A program made the position numbers and the translations under genes. A stretch of DNA of 10,379 bases from Lactobacillus helveticus DSM 20075 = CGMCC 1.1877 (lineage in GTDB: Bacteria; Bacillota; Bacilli; Lactobacillales; Lactobacillaceae): contig NZ_GG700753.1 in assembly GCF_000160855.1 (NCBI RefSeq), forward strand, positions 86,732-97,110, given 5' to 3'. Positions 1-6,082 of the stretch are shown here, piece after piece; the stretch's first letter is position 1; every line of letters starts with the position of its first letter. Below the pieces are notes generated by a model. The model made no database searches. It saw only the letters and a list, made by a program, of their open reading frames with translations, and was not told the origin of the DNA.

Positions 1-2446
1 TGAATTTGCTTTCATCAAAATCTTTTGAACGAATCTGAATACTTAGTTTTTGATAGATTTTAAAAATGGAATTTTCACTAAATTCTTTTAAATTTTGCAT
101 TCCTATATTTAACTTATTAAGAGACTCTACTATATTTGCAACTGCTTCACAATCAGTCAAGCTTGATGAATGAAATACTATTGGGATAATCTTTACCAGA
201 TATCTCTTGTCATTTTCTATTACATCATGTACGGAATGCACTGAATTTGAGTTATTAATAATAGTTAATCTTAAATTTCTACTGTAATCAGCAATCAAAT
301 GTTTAATTGTCTTATGATTTGTTTTCTGATTAGCTAAACTTATTAAACCTTGCCAAATATTTTCTCTAAATTTAACATATTCTGGAGTTTTAAAAGCAGG
401 AAAATTCTGCATTACCAGAAAAGATTTTTCATTTGGAATCTCACTTGCAGTGTGAAAACTCAATTTAAGAAAATCGGGACTAATAGCCAGAAAAATTCTT
501 TGTGCTGATTTTTCAGGAAAATTTTTTATTAGTTCATTAATAAGTGCAATTTGTTGTGTAAATTTATAAAACCTAAAAGTATTAAATTGTATTGACCAGA
601 ATTCATCTACTGCCAATTTAAACTGAGATACTTTTTGTGGCACTTTAACAAGGTATTTATAAAAAAGTTCTGCTGCTAACTCGGGCTCGTCATATGATAT
701 ACCTCCTATTATTTTTAGTAAATAATCATATAGAAAGGTGTCATTTTCAATTTTATTGTCCATATCAACTTTTACTGGCTTAACTTTTTTTATTTTAGCC
801 AATACTAAGCTAACAGATGAATTAATATCATAGCTACAAAACATAGAAACAAATTGCAAATATAGAATTTCATCTTGATCATGGAAGAATTGAAATGACT
901 TCTTTACTTGTTGTGTAACATAGCTATTATTTTCTTCATTCTGAAAAAAGCCACGCAAAGTTTGTACATTATCACGAACAATGTTAGAAGCATATCCAAA
1001 ATAATTATTAATCATAAAATTTAGAGAAATTAATTGTCGATCAAGAAACACTGTTTTTAATACATAGCTACAAATAATTTGATCCTCAAAAAATACATAT
1101 CTATGATTTACAACATTTATTAATTCCATTTGGGTGAGTATGTCAATATTTTCTTTGAATTTTTCTTCTGAAATTTTGTATTTTTCTAATACCGGTTTAT
1201 AATAGCTAATTCTTTTAATATCAACATTCTTTAAAAAAGCAATTATGCCCAATGAAATAAGACTATGTAAATCTAAATGTTTTCTAACTAAAACATCACC
1301 TAATAATTGCTTAAATACTTGACTAAAGTCACTAATATCTGAAAGTCGATGTCTTTTATTAAAGACTTTTGCTGAGAGTAATGCGAATCTTAAATTGCCA
1401 TGTGATATCGCCCCAATTCTATCCAAGACTATATCATCTTTAATATTATATATTTTTTCAATACATTCTCGAACTTGTATTGCCGAAAGCTGTGTTAATT
1501 CCAATATATCAGCATTAACCCAATGCCCCAGTTCTTCATAAACATCATTCTTTGCATAATTTCGTACTGTCAGTATGATTTTTATATCTGATTTTTTTAT
1601 TTTTCTTTGAAAAGCTTGAAAGACTTTTTCTAAATCATTAATTCGATTTGCATCGTCAAATACTATGACTTTCAAAGAAGAATCATCAATATAGCTTTGA
1701 ATTTCGGAAATTAATGCTCTTGTATCGAAGACATTGTTCACAAAGAAAACTTGATCACCATATTTTTTAGTGTACTCGTATGCTAGTCTAGTTTTTCCAA
1801 CACCACTTGATCCAGTTAATATAACCACATTTTTGTTTTGTAGCTTATCATTTAACTGTTCAAGCTCACCTTCCCTATATGCAAAATAATTATATGTTGA
1901 TGCCCCAGTATATTGATCATTAAAGTCTTTTTCAAACTCTTTAGCAGTCATTAATTGTCGTGGCTTTAATACGAAACCTAAATATTCTTCTGCAAGGCTT
2001 CTATACTTATCTCTAATATCTGTTGCCAAATCATAATTTGAAACAAATTCAAAATCTATATTTTTCTTTTTCAGAAGGTTTTGTATTGCCTGTATATCCT
2101 TCGGTTCAATATCTGAAGTTGCCGAAAAATATTTTATCTTCTTAATTTTATCTTTATCGATACTACTATTATCAATTTTGGATAAATCATCTTTAACCTT
2201 TTGAAATATTTTCTTTTTCTGAGATGTATACTCCATTAGTATATACTTATCGTCTGAGGTAATTATATATGAATCAGGAGTACCTTTAGTAGTTTTATTT
2301 TTTCCATCTTCTGAACCTAGAGGTACTATGCTAGCAACAATACCTTTCGTTTTACATTCGATTCTTTCATATTCATCACAAAGTTTTTGAAAAGTAGCTG
2401 GATCAATTTCTTTTATTGCTTGTTCTATACGATTTAATTCAGTCAA
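1..2446 (-). CDS. STAND-type NTPase with N-terminal PD-(D/E)XK-like domain, candidate BREX-embedded defence protein (3' end beyond window)
   Basis: This is an open frame of 815 codons running off the window at position 1. It starts at TTG (2446-2444), six bases after AGGTGA, with an in-frame TGA inside the ribosome site, so no upstream start is possible. The first in-frame ATG comes only near codon 71. Residues 1-140 resemble a restriction-endonuclease fold: GTPDSYI (D58) followed by YILMEYTSQKK (E72, T74, Q76), with Thr where the classical Lys would stand. The NTPase follows: Walker A GSSGVGKT at 212-219, Walker B VIVFDD at 260-265, a sensor-like ILTVRNY with R295, and HGNLRFALLSA near 349-359. 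Residues about 395-465 look like a winged helix. The rest is helical, without a recognised repeat. STAND proteins are ATP-driven switches that couple sensing of a ligand to an effector; Avs antiphage proteins are examples. I infer an antiphage role from architecture and position behind pglX. The trigger and the nuclease activity are unproven. The gene is AT-rich and rich in ATA codons (10 of the first 18 Ile), unlike brxC (3 of 18), which suggests transfer. Confidence 0.85.
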   Translation of the reverse strand, partial: MTELNRIEQAIKEIDPATFQKLCDEYERIECKTKGIVASIVPLGSEDGKNKTTKGTPDSYIITSDDKYILMEYTSQKKKIFQKVKDDLSKIDNSSIDKDKIKKIKYFSATSDIEPKDIQAIQNLLKKKNIDFEFVSNYDLATDIRDKYRSLAEEYLGFVLKPRQLMTAKEFEKDFNDQYTGASTYNYFAYREGELEQLNDKLQNKNVVILTGSSGVGKTRLAYEYTKKYGDQVFFVNNVFDTRALISEIQSYIDDSSLKVIVFDDANRINDLEKVFQAFQRKIKKSDIKIILTVRNYAKNDVYEELGHWVNADILELTQLSAIQVRECIEKIYNIKDDIVLDRIGAISHGNLRFALLSAKVFNKRHRLSDISDFSQVFKQLLGDVLVRKHLDLHSLISLGIIAFLKNVDIKRISYYKPVLEKYKISEEKFKENIDILTQMELINVVNHRYVFFEDQIICSYVLKTVFLDRQLISLNFMINNYFGYASNIVRDNVQTLRGFFQNEENNSYVTQQVKKSFQFFHDQDEILYLQFVSMFCSYDINSSVSLVLAKIKKVKPVKVDMDNKIENDTFLYDYLLKIIGGISYDEPELAAELFYKYLVKVPQKVSQFKLAVDEFWSIQFNTFRFYKFTQQIALINELIKNFPEKSAQRIFLAISPDFLKLSFHTASEIPNEKSFLVMQNFPAFKTPEYVKFRENIWQGLISLANQKTNHKTIKHLIADYSRNLRLTIINNSNSVHSVHDVIENDKRYLVKIIPIVFHSSSLTDCEAVANIVESLNKLNIGMQNLKEFSENSIFKIYQKLSIQIRSKDFDESKF

Positions 2447-2459
2447 ATATGATCACCTC
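2447..2459 (-). promoter_or_regulatory. Ribosome binding site fixing a TTG start for the STAND gene
   Basis: Read on the minus strand the site is GAGGTGATCATAT followed by TTG. AGGTGA is a good match to the 16S anti-Shine-Dalgarno, and six bases separate it from the start codon. A TGA in the gene's own frame lies within this site (2455-2453), so translation must begin at the TTG or much further in. A TTG start usually lowers initiation, which would suit a protein that is harmful when abundant; that purpose is inference. Confidence 0.75.
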
Positions 2460-2479
2460 AGAATATATGTTTTGTTTAA

Positions 2480-2488
2480 ATTATAACA
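2480..2488 (-). promoter_or_regulatory. Extended -10 promoter of the STAND gene
   Basis: The minus strand reads TGTTATAAT, a perfect TATAAT preceded by the TGn element of extended -10 promoters. No convincing -35 box lies 16-18 bases upstream, which extended -10 promoters can tolerate. Transcription would begin near 2473 and give a leader of about 27 bases before the TTG. The element overlaps the T-tract of the terminator behind pglX, so the end of one unit and the start of the next share the same bases. Confidence 0.55.
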
Positions 2489-2520
2489 AAAAGCCCTATC
2501 TGCTTCACAGATAAGACTTT
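2485..2520 (-). terminator. Rho-independent terminator behind pglX
   Basis: On the minus strand AAAGTCTTATCTG pairs with CAGATAGGGCTTT around the five-base loop TGAAG. This is a 13-pair stem with two G-U pairs and no mismatch, at 2520-2490. The 3' arm runs into TTTTTGTT. It lies 14 bases after the pglX stop and would separate pglX transcription from the STAND gene. The stem lies wholly inside the 15-codon ORF that starts at 2523, so ribosomes on that ORF could melt it. Confidence 0.7.
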
Positions 2521-2534
2521 CATTTTAAATCTCC

Positions 2535-5500
2535 TTATAACTTCGATAACAGCTTCTCGCCTTGTTGCAATTTATCATGGTTGACAAGCACACCATCATC
2601 CAGATCAAGGTCAACCGGATTTTGTGACAAGTGATCTAAAATTTGATCATATTTCATGATCTCGTTCATCTGCTTATTAAGAGTAGCAATTGTCTTACGA
2701 TATTTACTCTTAGCACTAGCTGTTGTTTCTTGATCGAGCAAGTTCTGATCAACTTCAATTAGATCATTCATTGCAGGCTGAAGCTCATGCAGATAATGAC
2801 GCACCATTGGAAGCTGTTCAGTGTTGTAACGATGTAGATACATCAATGCCTTGAAGCCTTTATTTCTGCCTGAATTAAATTCCCAGTAAATTGGACGCTT
2901 CTGATAGATCTTAGCATGATCCTTATAGAAATCATTTAAGAAATAGGTTCTAATAATATCTTCTGCACTTGTACCTCGTTCAAACTTTTTAGGTTCTAAT
3001 GTTTGAGCAATGAAGTCCATGTTTTCTGTCAATGTTTCAGGGTCAAAGGTTTTAGTTAGGAATTCTTTCAAACGGACAATAATATCACGATCATCATCGA
3101 AATACTGACGATCAGTTAACAGAATAATGTTTTCTTTGTTAGGCTTGAATGTCGTATATTTTGAATCATCCCAGTCGCCACCAGCATAGACTAAACCATC
3201 TTGATCTAATGAATAACGACCAAAGACACAGCCGATAAAGTAAGACAAAAATGCTTTGATGTCGCGAACTTGATCTGCTTTACGAACGGATACTTCTTCG
3301 TTGGATTTTAATTGGTTGAAACGTGTGAGTGCTTCATTGGACCAGCTATTGTAGGCTTGGTGGAGGGATGCAGCATTTTGTGTTAGAAATGGACTCTTTT
3401 TAAAATCCCATGAAGTTTCAAAGGCATCCCAATCCAATTTACTTAATCTTATATTTAAATTTACTAATTTATCTATTGCTATATCATCATTATTTATATA
3501 AGGAAGTTCAGAAATTGTGCCCGGTTGTATATTCATAGTAGGATTAAGGATACTTACATAATAATTAGAAACTACACTTCCCAAATACCCTAAAATTCTA
3601 AAAATATTAGAATCGTTAGTGAATAATTTAGACCCTGCATTATCAAATAAATGTCCTACCATAGTATATCTTATTGAAAGATTTCCCGATGTCAAAGCGC
3701 TCCATGTAAGTCCACTTTTAAATATATAATCTAAATTATAATTATGTGACCTTACCTTTCCATTCTTATTTTTAAAATTTCGTATTTCGATTCCATCTTT
3801 TTCCCAATTTACAACTAAATAATTATTGCCAAACCATTTTCTGAATTCGCCGCCTTTATCATACGGGAACCATTTCTTAGCTGATTCTTCAGCTACTTGT
3901 CGGTTCTTATAATTAAAACCAATGTTATTTAAGTCTATTTCATACCAAAATCTTACAAATTTCTTATTATCGGAAGTTGCCATCCCTAATCTTGTTTGAG
4001 ATATGTCTCCTAATTTCTCTTTGCTGAAAAGCTTAAAAGATTTTTGACTTATCCAATAAGCTATAGGACTGCCAGGTATCTTATCAAAATTTGATTGATC
4101 AGTATAATACAAGTACTTAACTTTTGGATCACCAATAGCTTCCAAAACTTTTTGCTCTTGAACAATCATTCCACCCTTAAAGTTACTTAATCGTAAATAA
4201 GTACCAACTTTATCATCATCTGAATTTTTCAACACAAATGTATCAATAGGAACTGTAGCTTCTTCAAAAGCTGAATATTCCATCTGAATTAAACTATCGA
4301 TCTTAAAATTATTGATAATATCATGTCTTAATGGTTCATATGTCTTAATAAACATCCAAACCAAAGGTGTCATATAGCCTGCATAGCCGCCTTTAACTAA
4401 TTGATGTACATTATGGTAAATAAAAACAGAGAACAGATCCTTAGAGTAATTCTTATAACTATCTCTCAAATACTTCTTCAAGGTTTTATCGAACTTATTC
4501 ATATAAGGTGGATTAGTAACAACAGTTTCATATTTAGTAGCCATCACTTTAATTATCTTTAAGGTCTTAAGAATCTGCTGTTGTATTTTCTTATAACCAA
4601 AAACATCAAGACCACTTTCAAAATCTAATCCAGCAACTACTTCTTCAATAGAATCCAAATCAATGCTTTCGTCAATTTTGATAATTGATCCTAATTCTGT
4701 TGCGTCAGAAAAATCCTTAACTACTTTCTTTAAGTTGGCTCTAACCACTTTATCTGAAATAAAATTATAAAATTCATCAGATACATGAAGATCTTCAAAA
4801 TAATAAAGATTTGTAGTTGGATTCCTTCTTAAAAAGCGTCGATCATACTCTCTCCCCTTCATCATGATAGAAAAGTAAGCTAACTGAAATGCACGTTTAT
4901 CGATTTCTAATCCAAAAAGATTATTCTCAATAATTTTTTGAGCAGCATCCCTCATTGAATATCCTTGCTCAATATACATCTTCATGAAAAGATCAAATGC
5001 ATATACCAAGATATGACCTGATCCCATTGCATTATCCAGTAATTTATAGTCAATAATATCTTGATTTTCATTAATAGCTTTTATTTCATCTGGTAATAAA
5101 TACTTTAATTCATGTTTAACTGTGCTATCAGGGTGTCTTTCAAGATAGTATTTTCCCAATGAATTATCTATCATATATCTGACAATCCAATCTGGAGTAA
5201 ATAACTGTGTAGCCGCAGGAATCTCGTCTTTTTGAATAGCCTTACCGTTCATATTCACTACTTCTTCATGAGGTGCATTATTGTAATACTGGTAAAGCCA
5301 ACCAATAATCTGGACTTGTCCTTCCCTTTTGACATCAAAATATTCTTCTGGAATTTCATTAACCAATTCTTTAATGACGCCACGATCATAATGTGGAGTG
5401 AACAACAACTTCAAATAATTAGATGTCTCTTCAAACAATCCAGGAAGAATCTCACTTAATGCATCACTTTGCTTAATAAATAGCATGGTATACAAACTAT

Positions 5501-5996
5501 CCATTAATTCAGGAGTCTTTTCTGTTAATGCAGTAGTGATTAGTTCTTTTTCTTCAATACTATAGCCACCAAGATCATCACCAATTTCCATTGCTTCATT
5601 GATAATGTCAGGTTCATTTCTACCTTCTTCACTAGAAAGAACCCGCACTCTACTTGGCAAGTAATTATTAACTTCCATAAAACGAATAGCAATTATTCGG
5701 TTGAACCAAGTGTAAGCTACTTCTTCTACAAAATCCTTATATGCAGTCTTAGAGTCTTCTTGATATCCGTGGCGATTTAATTCTGCTACAATATCTTTGC
5801 GCCAGCCAATTTGTGCACCGGTTAATGCATTAGCTTCATTATCATCAACATAGTATTCCTTGTCTGGGGTTGAAATCGACAATTTGTCTTGAATCTCATT
5901 TTCATCAATGCCTAAAGTTGATAGTTTAACTTTAATAGCATTAATTAATTCTGTTCTTGCATTAATCGCATATTTTTTAATCTTATTCTTATCCAT
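2535..5996 (-). CDS. pglX: BREX-1 adenine-specific DNA methyltransferase PglX
   Basis: A full-length protein of 1153 residues, the usual size for BREX-1 PglX. It transfers a methyl group from S-adenosylmethionine to N6 of adenine in a short target site. In characterised BREX-1 systems this marks host DNA, and PglX is also needed to block phage. The AdoMet motif is DNAMGSGH at 321-328, preceded by QLFTPDWIVRYM at 264-275, a common feature of N6-adenine methylases. FGLEIDKRAF at 361-370 supplies the acidic motif II region. The catalytic NPPY is at 495-498. Residues about 600-870 should form the target-recognition domain, and the helical C-terminal part follows. The ATG is preceded by AAGGA nine bases upstream. 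It follows brxC but has its own terminator-promoter junction in front, so it can be transcribed separately. Codons about 640-849 differ sharply in composition from both sides (see the block entry). No frameshift or missing motif is seen. Confidence 0.97.
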   Translation of the reverse strand: MDKNKIKKYAINARTELINAIKVKLSTLGIDENEIQDKLSISTPDKEYYVDDNEANALTGAQIGWRKDIVAELNRHGYQEDSKTAYKDFVEEVAYTWFNRIIAIRFMEVNNYLPSRVRVLSSEEGRNEPDIINEAMEIGDDLGGYSIEEKELITTALTEKTPELMDSLYTMLFIKQSDALSEILPGLFEETSNYLKLLFTPHYDRGVIKELVNEIPEEYFDVKREGQVQIIGWLYQYYNNAPHEEVVNMNGKAIQKDEIPAATQLFTPDWIVRYMIDNSLGKYYLERHPDSTVKHELKYLLPDEIKAINENQDIIDYKLLDNAMGSGHILVYAFDLFMKMYIEQGYSMRDAAQKIIENNLFGLEIDKRAFQLAYFSIMMKGREYDRRFLRRNPTTNLYYFEDLHVSDEFYNFISDKVVRANLKKVVKDFSDATELGSIIKIDESIDLDSIEEVVAGLDFESGLDVFGYKKIQQQILKTLKIIKVMATKYETVVTNPPYMNKFDKTLKKYLRDSYKNYSKDLFSVFIYHNVHQLVKGGYAGYMTPLVWMFIKTYEPLRHDIINNFKIDSLIQMEYSAFEEATVPIDTFVLKNSDDDKVGTYLRLSNFKGGMIVQEQKVLEAIGDPKVKYLYYTDQSNFDKIPGSPIAYWISQKSFKLFSKEKLGDISQTRLGMATSDNKKFVRFWYEIDLNNIGFNYKNRQVAEESAKKWFPYDKGGEFRKWFGNNYLVVNWEKDGIEIRNFKNKNGKVRSHNYNLDYIFKSGLTWSALTSGNLSIRYTMVGHLFDNAGSKLFTNDSNIFRILGYLGSVVSNYYVSILNPTMNIQPGTISELPYINNDDIAIDKLVNLNIRLSKLDWDAFETSWDFKKSPFLTQNAASLHQAYNSWSNEALTRFNQLKSNEEVSVRKADQVRDIKAFLSYFIGCVFGRYSLDQDGLVYAGGDWDDSKYTTFKPNKENIILLTDRQYFDDDRDIIVRLKEFLTKTFDPETLTENMDFIAQTLEPKKFERGTSAEDIIRTYFLNDFYKDHAKIYQKRPIYWEFNSGRNKGFKALMYLHRYNTEQLPMVRHYLHELQPAMNDLIEVDQNLLDQETTASAKSKYRKTIATLNKQMNEIMKYDQILDHLSQNPVDLDLDDGVLVNHDKLQQGEKLLSKL
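3420..4100 (-). other. Compositionally foreign block in pglX matching the target-recognition domain
   Basis: Isoleucine codons change abruptly inside pglX. Codons 527-621 hold nine Ile, none ATA. Codons 640-849 hold 19 Ile, 13 of them ATA. Codons 913-1036 hold 11 Ile, none ATA. GC also falls from about 40 percent over 3241-3400 to 23-28 percent in several 60-base lines above 3420. The edges lie somewhere within 4136-4077 and 3452-3258; the coordinates given are approximate. The block falls where PglX proteins carry the specificity domain, so a swap by recombination is the simplest explanation. The reading frame is intact across both edges. Confidence 0.6.
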
Positions 5997-6029
5997 TTAG
6001 TTGATTCCTTAATTTATATAATTATCTAA

Positions 6030-6038
6030 ATTATAGCA
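6030..6038 (-). promoter_or_regulatory. Extended -10 promoter of pglX
   Basis: The minus strand reads TGCTATAAT, again a perfect TATAAT with an upstream TGn. No good -35 box is seen at the normal distance, where the arm of the terminator hairpin lies. The predicted start near 6023 gives a leader of about 26 bases carrying AAGGA in front of the pglX ATG. It shares the string TTTGnTATAATTTA with the promoter of the STAND gene. Confidence 0.55.
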
Positions 6039-6042
6039 AACT

Positions 6043-6078
6043 AAAGACACTCATGAGTAATACGCTCTGAGTGCCTTT
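6043..6078 (-). terminator. Stem-loop terminator behind brxC
   Basis: Beginning four bases after the brxC stop, minus-strand AAAGGCACTCA pairs with TGAGTGTCTTT (11 pairs, one G-U). The stem continues inward with GAG pairing to CTC across one unpaired base, around a loop of seven. The downstream T-run is modest (TCTTTAGTTTG), so termination may be partial and some brxBC transcript could read into pglX. Confidence 0.6.
6049..6058 (-). promoter_or_regulatory. Perfect 10-base palindrome at the -35 region of the pglX promoter
   Basis: ACTCATGAGT is its own reverse complement and covers roughly -35 to -26 relative to the predicted start. A repressor or activator dimer could bind here. The same bases form part of the terminator hairpin, which explains most of the symmetry, so an operator role is only a possibility. 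Confidence 0.2.
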
Positions 6079-6082
6079 ACTT

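Larger units (their letters stand above)
2476..2523 (-). other. 15-codon ORF behind an orphan strong ribosome site: gene remnant or leader peptide
   Basis: AAGGAG (2536-2531) overlaps the pglX stop codon TAA (2537-2535). Seven bases later comes ATG (2523-2521), an ideal arrangement for translational coupling of a downstream gene. The frame, however, encodes only MKVLSVKQIGLFVII before TAA at 2478-2476. It also contains the complete terminator stem and the TATAAT of the next promoter. One reading is that this is the decapitated start of the gene that once followed pglX (pglZ would be the usual candidate), cut off when the STAND module arrived. The other is a real leader peptide whose translation opens the terminator. 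The sequence alone does not decide between them. Confidence 0.4.

Noticed and set aside
781..1600. Homopolymer runs of seven T (A in the coding strand) in the STAND gene as phase-variation switches
   Set aside because: Runs of seven are expected by chance in DNA this AT-rich; nothing longer is seen and the frame is intact.
5232..5459. Plus-strand open frame of 75 codons
   Set aside because: It lies wholly inside pglX on the opposite strand, has no convincing ribosome site, and shows no recognisable protein features.
6032..6055. Seven-codon ORF (MSVFSLL) in the brxC-pglX gap
   Set aside because: It has no Shine-Dalgarno at proper spacing and merely overlaps the hairpin arm and the TATAAT, unlike the well-placed start behind pglX.
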